Assembly: GCA_014378525.1 (NCBI GenBank)
Contig: JACMNL010000025.1
Coordinates: 1 to 35,147, forward strand
Length of the DNA: 35,147 bases
Direction of reading: 5' to 3'
Source: Bacteriovorax sp.
GTDB lineage: Bacteria; Bdellovibrionota; Bacteriovoracia; Bacteriovoracales; Bacteriovoracaceae
A program made the position numbers and the translations under genes. Every line of letters begins with the position of its first letter. The first letter of the stretch is position 1. The notes under the pieces are model-generated. The model was given only the letters and a program-made list of their open reading frames with translations. It made no database searches and was not told the origin of the DNA. Below are positions 17,085-24,153 of the stretch, one piece after another.

Positions 17085-17663
17085 CTAATCTTTGAGACGG
17101 AAATAGATATTTTTTTCCACGAAATAAGGTGCATATTTTTTCTGAAATCTCCAGCGGGGAATGACTTCCAGGGCCGCGCGATCGAGCACATCGTGGCCGC
17201 TGCTTTGAAGAATCGTTGTGTCTTCCGGCATTCCTTCCTCTGAAACTTTAATCCTTAAGCGGACATTTCCCTGCAGACCTCGAACCTGTGCGATTCTTGG
17301 ATATAACGGACCCTGATAATTTACAATCGATGCTTCAAAGCTATTTCCTGAAGATAATCCACTTCCTGCACCTGTATTACTTTCAGTGCCGCTTCCAGTT
17401 CCAATGCCAGATTCATTTACATTTGAATTAATTGTTGTCGATTTTATTTCAAGCGGAGTTGTTTTTTTTTCTGAAGATTTTACGGTTTTTTTTTTCGGAG
17501 CACTTCCTCCGGAATTATCAGCTCCGCTGCCAAATTGAACATCAATTAAATTTCTGGAATTGAAATTCAGATCTTCTTTTTTTTGAACCAAAAAACCTGC
17601 TATGAGAAGGGCTATAATATGAATTCCAATGGCCACGCCAAAAGAATAACTAAATTTTGTCAT
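17085..17663 (-). CDS. TonB-family energy transducer-like protein (192 aa)
   Basis: A single N-terminal membrane helix with a His in it (FGVAIGIHIIALLIAGF), a long low-complexity linker rich in Gly, Ser, Asn and Lys (about residues 45-110), and a C-terminal TonB domain with the canonical ILQSSGHDVLDRAALEVIPRW. TonB proteins couple inner-membrane proton motive force to outer-membrane transport. Here the usual Pro-Lys spacer is replaced by a flexible Gly/Ser one. I chose the ATG at 17663; a TTG 14 codons earlier would add non-helical residues. No ExbB/ExbD or receptor is adjacent. Confidence 0.85.
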   Translation of the reverse strand: MTKFSYSFGVAIGIHIIALLIAGFLVQKKEDLNFNSRNLIDVQFGSGADNSGGSAPKKKTVKSSEKKTTPLEIKSTTINSNVNESGIGTGSGTESNTGAGSGLSSGNSFEASIVNYQGPLYPRIAQVRGLQGNVRLRIKVSEEGMPEDTTILQSSGHDVLDRAALEVIPRWRFQKKYAPYFVEKNIYFRLKD

Positions 17664-17704
17664 AATGAGTTTAGATACCAATATTATGTTAAACTGTAAA
17701 CGCA

Positions 17705-18355
17705 ATGGAAAAAGCGCTTAAATACATTCTACACCTGATTCTCTTTAAAATAATTTTAAAGAATTTCCTGCGTCTTTTTGTCGGAATTTCTTTTCCTAAA
17801 AGTTCCGATTTAGAAAACATCCCTCAGTGTATTTACGTGGCCAATCACAATAGTCACATGGACACCGCTGCTTTTCTCGCGATGATTCCCATGAAAGGGC
17901 ATCTCGATGCACATCCAATTGCGGCCAGTGATTATTTTGGAAGAAGTGCTTTTGCCAGAAAATTTTTTGAGTTTGTTTTCAATACAATTTTGATCGACAG
18001 AAAAGGCAAACAGGAAGTTGATAAAACGATTGCACCGATTAACGATGCTCTTGCAAAAAATAAATCGATCCTGCTTTTCCCTGAGGGCTCGCGCGGTGAA
18101 CCTGAAGTGATGGGACAGTTTAAAAACGGGATTTCATATATTTTAAAAGCTCATCCAACGATTCCTTTTGTCCCGATTTATATGCAGGGTCTTGGTAAGG
18201 CGATGCCAAAAGGTGACTCAGTCATCATTCCTCACGATTCAAAAATTATTGTGGGAAAACCGGTGCTGATTCCTGATGTGGTCAACCTGCCGGTTCAGGA
18301 AATTACAGAAATTGTACGCCAGAAAATTCTCGAACTGGAAAACCGCACCAATTAA
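17705..18355 (+). CDS. plsC: PlsC-type 1-acylglycerol-phosphate acyltransferase (216 aa)
   Basis: Catalytic motif I NHNSHMDT (NHx4D pattern) about 47 residues from the start and motif III FPEGSRGEP in the middle, then a VPIYMQG motif IV-like segment. This is the glycerolipid acyltransferase fold that acylates lysophosphatidic acid or related lysolipids at the membrane. An N-terminal amphipathic/hydrophobic segment provides membrane association. There is no recognisable ribosome site; a TATTAT box lies only 18 bases before the ATG, so the leader would be very short. Its stop overlaps the convergent P450 by four bases. A housekeeping role cannot be excluded, but its position beside the lipid cluster is suggestive. 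Confidence 0.88.
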   Translation: MEKALKYILHLILFKIILKNFLRLFVGISFPKSSDLENIPQCIYVANHNSHMDTAAFLAMIPMKGHLDAHPIAASDYFGRSAFARKFFEFVFNTILIDRKGKQEVDKTIAPINDALAKNKSILLFPEGSRGEPEVMGQFKNGISYILKAHPTIPFVPIYMQGLGKAMPKGDSVIIPHDSKIIVGKPVLIPDVVNLPVQEITEIVRQKILELENRTN

Positions 18356-19698
18356 CGTCTGATCATTTTTCCCATCAAAGTTTTTTCTGTGCGAAGTGAA
18401 ACCTGAGGGTTCATCGGCATTTCATAATCTTCTTCTGTGAACTTCAGTTGAAATTTTTCTACGGTTTTTAAAAAAATCATGGCGATTTCCAGGTTTGCCA
18501 AACGCTCCCCCATGCAGACTCTCTGGCCTGCTCCATAGGGAATGAATGTCATCGGCACCGGTGGTTTTTCAAATCTGTGCGGATTGAACTCTTCCGGATT
18601 TTCCCAGTAATCCGGATGATGATGCATCAGATATGGCGAGATCGAAATAAGATCTCCGGCCTTCACCTTGCTTCCGTGAATAACATCATCATTGATGGCC
18701 AGTCTTCCGAAAGACCAGACCGGAGGTCTCATGCGCAGGACTTCCTGCAAAAATAAATTAACGTATTTAAAATTCTCAACCTGCTCTTCACTTTTAATCT
18801 GAAAGCCGCAGCTTTTTAATTCTTCAAAAATTTTGTCCTGCCATTCCGGAAACTTCATCAGATAATAAAATCCCCACGTGATCACATTGGCCGATGTTTC
18901 ATGGCCTGCGAAGATCATAGTCTTTACTTGTGAAAGTATTTTTTCTTCACTGAAGTTCTCAGGAGATTCAAGTAGTGCATGAATAAAATTTCCACGCGAG
19001 GCCCGAGGTTTTGCTTTTTCACGTTCAATAATTTTCTGGATTTCAGTATCGAGAACCAGAAGCGCATCCTGAAACTCTTTTACATCGCGCTTTTTTGAAG
19101 GTGTCATCCATGGAATAATATTCATCATCTTTTTTTCAGTGAGATCTATCAGCTTGGATAATTTCTGGCTGATAATATCAAAGCTGTCTTCCAGACTTTC
19201 ATTCAGTAAACTTCTTCCGATCACATGCAGGGCGTATCTCGTTGACCAGTACGACAGGTTGAACTCATCATCTTTTTCCAGCAGCATTTTTGAAATGGTT
19301 TTGTTGGATTCTTCTGAAATGAGATCATAATAATGATCAAATTTACTCGGGTTAAAAATCGGTTGAATCGCACGTCTTCCTTTTTTCCAGTCATCTCCGA
19401 CGTCAGTGAAAACTCCCTGACCAATTACTTCGGCCACTCGTTTATAACCCGGAGTATTTTTCGGATAGTTCTTCGCATTTTCAAACAGCACGTATTTCAA
19501 ACCTGCCGGGTCGTTTACCAGAAGAGTTCTCGTTTTTCCCAGGAACATTTCCAGGAAATCGCCGTAAGTTAAAAATGACTGATACATAAAATCCAGTCTG
19601 CTTTTACGAAGCGAAAGTGCGTGTCCAGTAATCCACCCAAAAATTTTATCTCTGGGAGGGGCCACTGCAATTCTCTTATCAGGCAAATTCTTATCCAT
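18352..19698 (-). CDS. Cytochrome P450 (448 aa)
   Basis: All hallmarks are present: C-helix WKKGRR, I-helix AGHETSANV with the acid-Thr pair, K-helix ExxR (EVLR), the meander PHRFEKPP, and the heme loop YGAGQRVCMGERLA with axial Cys395. The first aromatic of the heme loop is Tyr instead of the usual Phe. It is soluble or loosely membrane-bound, with no clear N-terminal anchor. P450s of this general type hydroxylate fatty acids, terpenes or other hydrophobic compounds; the substrate here is unknown. I chose the ATG at 19698, which has AGGA eight bases upstream; a TTG eight codons earlier is weaker. No ferredoxin or reductase lies nearby. It is divergent from the acyltransferase-like gene at 19745. 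Confidence 0.93.
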   Translation of the reverse strand: MDKNLPDKRIAVAPPRDKIFGWITGHALSLRKSRLDFMYQSFLTYGDFLEMFLGKTRTLLVNDPAGLKYVLFENAKNYPKNTPGYKRVAEVIGQGVFTDVGDDWKKGRRAIQPIFNPSKFDHYYDLISEESNKTISKMLLEKDDEFNLSYWSTRYALHVIGRSLLNESLEDSFDIISQKLSKLIDLTEKKMMNIIPWMTPSKKRDVKEFQDALLVLDTEIQKIIEREKAKPRASRGNFIHALLESPENFSEEKILSQVKTMIFAGHETSANVITWGFYYLMKFPEWQDKIFEELKSCGFQIKSEEQVENFKYVNLFLQEVLRMRPPVWSFGRLAINDDVIHGSKVKAGDLISISPYLMHHHPDYWENPEEFNPHRFEKPPVPMTFIPYGAGQRVCMGERLANLEIAMIFLKTVEKFQLKFTEEDYEMPMNPQVSLRTEKTLMGKMIRR

Positions 19699-19731
19699 TG
19701 GGGCATTCCTATGAAAGTCCAAAAAAGCGTT

Positions 19732-19737
19732 TATACT
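19732..19737 (+). promoter_or_regulatory. Candidate -10 box giving a leaderless transcript
   Basis: TATACT ends seven bases before the ATG at 19745, so transcription would begin at or next to the start codon. No Shine-Dalgarno sequence is present, which agrees with leaderless translation. No good -35 box is visible. Confidence 0.35.
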
Positions 19738-19744
19738 TATTATT

Positions 19745-20413
19745 ATGATTATGAATAAAGATTTTGTCTTAAATTTATTATTTAAGCGCCTCCAACATTT
19801 TTTTCCTCTTTTTTTCTTTTCACTGATGGTCTACTTCTTTGTGAAGTTCGTTCAAACCCGTGAGATACTTTACTTCGTGGAGTTTGCGCTCACTCCTTAC
19901 CTCTTGCCACTTTTAATTCAAAGAATCGTTCTCGGGATTTACCCGATGAAAGAAGGCGGTGCTTATATCGGTCTTGAAGAGCATACATTTTCACCGTGGT
20001 TATTTTCACTTCGTGTTCAACAAATCTACTTAGTGTTTCCACAACTGGAACGTTTGTTATTTTATCTTCCGGGTATGTACTCTGCGTGGCTTCGTGCCTG
20101 GGGAAGTAAAATTGGTAAAAGTGTATTCTGGACACCGGGAACAGTGGTGAATGACAGAAGTTTAATGGAGGTTGGAGACTTCGTTATTTTCGGACACAAC
20201 TGTTACATGTCTTCGCATTTTCTAAGAGTGAAAAACGGCAGATTTTTTGTGTACGCGAAAAAAATTAAAATTGGAAGTTTCACTTTTATCGGTGCCTTCA
20301 CAAAAATGGGACCTGGAACCAATATTCCGCAGGGATCACAAATTCAGGCGATGAGTTTATTTTCAGTAAACAGATCAAGTCCCAACGATGTCACGCCTGA
20401 GGCAAAAATATAA
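19745..20413 (+). CDS. Membrane-anchored hexapeptide-repeat acyltransferase-like protein (222 aa)
   Basis: The N-terminal third is strongly hydrophobic (about two helices between residues 14 and 65). After a linker with LPGMYSAWLRAWGSKIG the C-terminal half shows the loose hexapeptide pattern of left-handed beta-helix acyltransferases: IGKSVFWTPG, VGDFVIFGHN, IKIGSFTFIGAFTKMGPG, ending with an IPQGSQI turn. It is short for the family and I cannot identify all catalytic residues; a His in FGHN is the best candidate. It is likely an inner-membrane acyltransferase acting on a lipid-linked substrate. Its stop is immediately followed by the YnbA-like start (TAA-ATG), so the two genes are coupled. 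A second ATG two codons in is an alternative start. Confidence 0.75.
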   Translation: MIMNKDFVLNLLFKRLQHFFPLFFFSLMVYFFVKFVQTREILYFVEFALTPYLLPLLIQRIVLGIYPMKEGGAYIGLEEHTFSPWLFSLRVQQIYLVFPQLERLLFYLPGMYSAWLRAWGSKIGKSVFWTPGTVVNDRSLMEVGDFVIFGHNCYMSSHFLRVKNGRFFVYAKKIKIGSFTFIGAFTKMGPGTNIPQGSQIQAMSLFSVNRSSPNDVTPEAKI

Positions 20414-21001
20414 ATGACTATTTACGATTTAAAACCACAGTTCCAGAATTTACTGAGACCGATTGTTCGCCTGCTGGCAAAGTCGGGAGTGACTCCCAAT
20501 CAGGTGACAGTTGCGACTTGTCTATTTTCTGTGTTAATTGGATTACTGGTTTTGACATCAGGACATGCAAAAGCATTTTTTGTTCTGCCTGTTTTCTTCT
20601 TTATTCGCATGGCCTTCAACGCGATTGACGGGATGCTGGCGAAAGAGCACAACATGCAATCGAAGCTTGGAGCAGTTCTCAATGAAATGACAGATGTGGT
20701 TTCTGACGGGTTTCTTTATTATGCGTTTACAGCACTGCCGTTTATTTCACAGCCACTGCTTCACTTTGTAATCTTTTTTGCTGCTGTATCTGAGTTAACA
20801 GGACTTGCGGCCGTACTCAATGGAAAACCACGAGTGTACGCAGGGCCATCTGGTAAAAGCGACCGTGCGTTTATTTTTGGTTTTTTAGGAATACTTGTCG
20901 GATTGAATCTCACTACGCCGGGTGTTTATAATTCTATTTTAGGAATTGTAGCTGCGCTGTTGTTACTCACTATCGCCAACAGAACTAAAAAGGCTATATA
21001 A
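20414..21001 (+). CDS. ynbA: YnbA-like CDP-alcohol phosphatidyltransferase (195 aa)
   Basis: The CDP-alcohol phosphatidyltransferase motif is present as NAIDGMLAK followed by GAVLNEMTD (residues 69-94). In the canonical motif D1xxD2GxxAR...GxxxD3xxxD4, positions 1 and 3 here are Asn (69 and 90), while Asp72 and Asp94 are kept and Arg is Lys77. From memory, the E. coli YnbA motif has the same two Asn changes, and the opening (T-Y-x-x-KP) and the YAGPSGKSDRA stretch also resemble YnbA. About five membrane helices. The family transfers a phosphatidyl group from CDP-diacylglycerol to an alcohol; YnbA's acceptor is not known to me. It follows the acyltransferase-like gene without a gap. Confidence 0.88.
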   Translation: MTIYDLKPQFQNLLRPIVRLLAKSGVTPNQVTVATCLFSVLIGLLVLTSGHAKAFFVLPVFFFIRMAFNAIDGMLAKEHNMQSKLGAVLNEMTDVVSDGFLYYAFTALPFISQPLLHFVIFFAAVSELTGLAAVLNGKPRVYAGPSGKSDRAFIFGFLGILVGLNLTTPGVYNSILGIVAALLLLTIANRTKKAI

Positions 21002-21006
21002 GCATT

Positions 21007-21360
21007 TTATCTTTGATACGATACTAATCCAATCCCAAGAATGATAATGAAGATTCCGCCGATTTGAACGGGGTTGATGAGCTCTTTATCCATGTAGTGA
21101 GCGATGAGAAGTCCCCAGATATAAGTTGTCCCGTAAGTTGGATACACGACCATCATCTTTCCGCCCAGACGGAACGAAAGAAGAATTAAAAGCAGTACAA
21201 TCCAGAAACTCACTAGGCCCGCGATCAGATAATAATTTTTCAGAATGAAAACTTCCATCAATCTGACTGAGCCTTGTTTGAAAAAATACTGGGCCGCTGC
21301 TCCGAAAACAGCAGCGACCAGTATTAATAAAATAGGCACTAATTGATTTTGTTCTTTCAT
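21007..21360 (-). CDS. Four-helix SMR/EamA-like membrane transporter (117 aa)
   Basis: Four hydrophobic segments in 117 residues and the typical C-terminal pattern YPTYGTTYIWGLLIAHYMDKE...IGGIFIIILGI place it in the small multidrug resistance/EamA superfamily. The membrane-embedded Glu of helix 1 that drives proton-coupled drug export in EmrE is absent here (the helix reads AAVFGAAAQYFF). That makes a lipid-flippase-like role of the ArnE/ArnF kind more likely than drug export; this is inference. It starts inside the methyltransferase stop (ATGA), and its own stop lies five bases from the convergent YnbA-like stop. It probably dimerises or needs a partner. Confidence 0.82.
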   Translation of the reverse strand: MKEQNQLVPILLILVAAVFGAAAQYFFKQGSVRLMEVFILKNYYLIAGLVSFWIVLLLILLSFRLGGKMMVVYPTYGTTYIWGLLIAHYMDKELINPVQIGGIFIIILGIGLVSYQR

Positions 21361-22346
21361 TTTTTAGCGATCAGCATTCCCATTGATTGTGGAATGACAT
21401 CCAGTGAATGGAATTCGAATGTTTTAAATCCTGCTTCAAGTAACATTGGTTTTAACTCTTCAGGCATGAACACACGCCCCTGAATTGTTCTGATCGTTAA
21501 ACCCATCTGATAAAGCGCACGAGCTAACTCCCCTTCAGGAACTTCACCGTAGGCATCAAGGATCACGAGTTCTCCACCCGGGGCCATTGATTTATAGATT
21601 TTTTTGAAAAGAGTTTTGTTAGCTTCAGCAGTCAGGATGTGAGTTACATTTCCTAACGTCGCCATGTTAAAAATACCATCCGGCCATACTGATTCGTGAA
21701 AGTTTCCTTCTATTGTTGTAACACGATCGATAATGTTTTTTCTTGACGCTGTATCTTTTGCGACAACAAGAACGGCCGGCCAGTCTGCTAAAGTGACTTT
21801 CGCATCTTTATTTTTATAGGCGAAGTTAAAACCCCATACACCTGATCCCGCACCAACATCCAGCACCTGAAGATCTTTTTTTGTTAATAGATCAGGGCGT
21901 GTTTTCGAAAGCATTTCTACCATCAGTTCCGCACAAGGAGTCATCATCCACTCAAGCGACTTAACCTGTACCTGGTATTCTTTTTCGCTGTCGACAACTG
22001 CATCCATTCTTTTAAATGGAGTACCAGTTTTTAAAAGCACTGGAAGATGTGCCCAGTACTCGGCACTAAGGTTTTTATAATTGCCTTTTAAGAGCTCCAT
22101 CACCGGTGAAATGCCGTATTTATCAGCTTTCTTTTCCAGTAAACCAAGAGCGATCAGGCTGTTTAAAAAAACTTCTGCAGGACCGTGTTTGTAATTAAAC
22201 TTGTCTGCAAAATCTTTTGCACTAAATGTATCACCAACTTTATAATCAGCCAGCAGTGAATGCTCCTGCACGTAATTGTATAGTGCAGTTGATCCACCAG
22301 CGAGCATCAGTTTAAAGTAGGTTTCTAATTCTTTATTTTTTGTCAT
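21357..22346 (-). CDS. SAM-dependent methyltransferase, O-methyltransferase-like with N-terminal winged helix (329 aa)
   Basis: Residues about 15-90 form a helical/winged-helix dimerisation-like domain (FLNSLIALGLLEKK, YGISPVMELL). The catalytic domain has the SAM motif I VLDVGAGSGVWGF, an acidic motif II segment ending in VTLADWP, and a GGELVILDAYG motif. The layout follows the family that methylates small molecules or quinone-like compounds on oxygen (Methyltransf_2). Its gene overlaps the YnbC-like gene by 14 bases and the SMR-like gene by four, so the three are translationally linked. The substrate is unknown; a lipid head-group or precursor is suggested only by context. Confidence 0.87.
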   Translation of the reverse strand: MTKNKELETYFKLMLAGGSTALYNYVQEHSLLADYKVGDTFSAKDFADKFNYKHGPAEVFLNSLIALGLLEKKADKYGISPVMELLKGNYKNLSAEYWAHLPVLLKTGTPFKRMDAVVDSEKEYQVQVKSLEWMMTPCAELMVEMLSKTRPDLLTKKDLQVLDVGAGSGVWGFNFAYKNKDAKVTLADWPAVLVVAKDTASRKNIIDRVTTIEGNFHESVWPDGIFNMATLGNVTHILTAEANKTLFKKIYKSMAPGGELVILDAYGEVPEGELARALYQMGLTIRTIQGRVFMPEELKPMLLEAGFKTFEFHSLDVIPQSMGMLIAKK

Positions 22347-24087
22347 ATGTTGCCGTCGCTACTGTAAAGATACCCCATTCATCGATCTTCATATCAAACT
22401 TCTTCGCGCCAATACGTGCAAAAAGCTGATCCATTTCTTTTTGAGTTCTTCTTCTCATAACCCACATTTCACCTTCGCGGTTTGGAAGTGTATGAGCAAT
22501 CATTTCCAACTGAGGGTGCCATGGTTGTCCTGTGTATACGACATAACCTTTGTCTTCTAAAATTGCAGCTGCACCTTCGATAGCATTGTTAACCAGATCG
22601 TTGCTTGGGAAAAGTTCGAACAATCCTGAAGCGATTAAAATGTTCGGGCGGAAAGCTTGTTTCTGATAAGTTTCTTTATCGAAAGCATCTGCCTGCATGT
22701 GCTCAGAGTTTGAGACTCCAAGTTGTTTTGCGATTTCTTTTCCTTCATTCACGTTGTCGATACTGTAGTCACGAAGAAGAACTTTTACATCGTTCTTTTC
22801 GTATTTTTTTGCAGTCTCCAGTAAATATCTACCAGGGCCAGAACCAATGTCCATGATACGAACCGGACGGCCTTGTTTAATTAAATCCTGGATTGCGAAG
22901 TCGAGAGCTTCACGTATGTGAACACGACGGGCGCGAATCCCCTTCCATCCAACAGCGTTGATATAGAAGTAATCGATGATCTGGCCTAGACCTAACCATC
23001 CACGTGCTTTATTTTTATAAACGTGGTCCAGTGAAATCCCAGAGTCAAATCCGTATTTATAACCAACGCGGATACCTTCAGAAAGATTTCCAAGTGTCTT
23101 CATCGACATTACCTGGAACATGTAGCTTATTTTGTTCATTAAGCTTACTTCACCTTTTTTCATCGTTTCATATTCATTATATGTGTAGCCTTCTTTATCA
23201 GCTTTCACTAAGTCCACTGACTCCATTGGAGCTGCGAATACTTCATTGATGAATTTATGAATGCGATCGAAAGGAATTTTTTTATCTTTTTCGTAAAGAA
23301 CCCCGTGGTAAAAACCATCAAGAGTTACGAATTCCTTTTTCTTTGAGCTTAATCCATCAAAGAATTTTTTCTGAGGGGCATTGCTTACAACCCAGTCTGA
23401 CCCGGCAGAAAATACAATTGTCGGAGTATGGATGGCACCTGAATCATTCACAACTCTCATCCCTGCATCGTATAGGCCTACAAGAATATTCACTGCGATT
23501 TCCGGAGTGATAAGCGGGTCTGAATCATATTTCTTTTGCTCTTCAGGATCGTGAGTTAAGAATTTTGATTTTACATATGATGAAATGAAGGCCGGGTGTT
23601 TTACAGCGTTTAAAAAACGCGATCCCGCCATTGCACCTGGAACATAAAGTTTTACTTCGAACGCCGGAGCAGCAAGTGCCATACCACGTATTTTCGGAGC
23701 GTAGTCATGTACCCAAGTTGAGCAAACAACTGCACCAACAGAGTTTGCTACGAGAAAAATATTTTCCATTTCAATTCCGTATGTTTTTGAAATGAAATTT
23801 ACGAATGTATCTAAATCTTTTACGATGTGAGCAAATGTCGGGGCGTACCCTCTTGGTCCCGGTGATTTCCCGTGTCCGCGCGAATCGTATCCAAAAGCAT
23901 AAAATTCCGGTTGTTTAATTCCATCGACGAGATCAATTAATCTTCCAGAGTGCTCATGCCCTCTGTGAATCATAATCAGTGCTTTTTTAGGTGTTGAAGG
24001 AGTTGTTTCCGGTTCCCACGCCCTATACACAAGATCCACATTATCAAAGGTTTTAAAACTAGATATTTTTTCTGCTCTTTTGCTCAT
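22333..24087 (-). CDS. ynbC: YnbC-like fused alpha/beta hydrolase and SAM methyltransferase (584 aa)
   Basis: N-terminal alpha/beta hydrolase (residues about 10-285): oxyanion region IHRGHEHSGR, nucleophile elbow ANSVG with Ser116 (Ala replaces the usual first Gly), acid in FSAGSDWVV and His in DGFYHGV. This resembles monoacylglycerol lipase-type hydrolases. The C-terminal domain (about 385-584) is a class I methyltransferase with motif I MDIGSGPGRY. The same fusion defines E. coli YnbC. A dual role, deacylation plus methylation of a lipid intermediate, is inference. Ribosome site GGGAG lies before the ATG. First gene of a three-gene minus-strand operon, divergent from the YnbB-like gene with 66 bases between starts. 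Confidence 0.9.
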   Translation of the reverse strand: MSKRAEKISSFKTFDNVDLVYRAWEPETTPSTPKKALIMIHRGHEHSGRLIDLVDGIKQPEFYAFGYDSRGHGKSPGPRGYAPTFAHIVKDLDTFVNFISKTYGIEMENIFLVANSVGAVVCSTWVHDYAPKIRGMALAAPAFEVKLYVPGAMAGSRFLNAVKHPAFISSYVKSKFLTHDPEEQKKYDSDPLITPEIAVNILVGLYDAGMRVVNDSGAIHTPTIVFSAGSDWVVSNAPQKKFFDGLSSKKKEFVTLDGFYHGVLYEKDKKIPFDRIHKFINEVFAAPMESVDLVKADKEGYTYNEYETMKKGEVSLMNKISYMFQVMSMKTLGNLSEGIRVGYKYGFDSGISLDHVYKNKARGWLGLGQIIDYFYINAVGWKGIRARRVHIREALDFAIQDLIKQGRPVRIMDIGSGPGRYLLETAKKYEKNDVKVLLRDYSIDNVNEGKEIAKQLGVSNSEHMQADAFDKETYQKQAFRPNILIASGLFELFPSNDLVNNAIEGAAAILEDKGYVVYTGQPWHPQLEMIAHTLPNREGEMWVMRRRTQKEMDQLFARIGAKKFDMKIDEWGIFTVATATYDKK

Positions 24088-24153
24088 TCAAAATCTCCCT
24101 TATAATTTATTTATCGATCTAATCGGTGAATAGATGAAATTATTGAGGTTTTG

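Noticed and set aside
16976-17191. A 71-codon minus-strand frame spanning the end of the TonB-like gene
   Set aside because: It overlaps the conserved TonB C-terminal domain in another frame, with no ribosome site and no recognisable features.
17664-17705. A TTG start extending the TonB-like protein by 14 residues
   Set aside because: The ATG at 17663 leads directly into the membrane helix, as in TonB proteins, and the extension would reach the divergent PlsC start.
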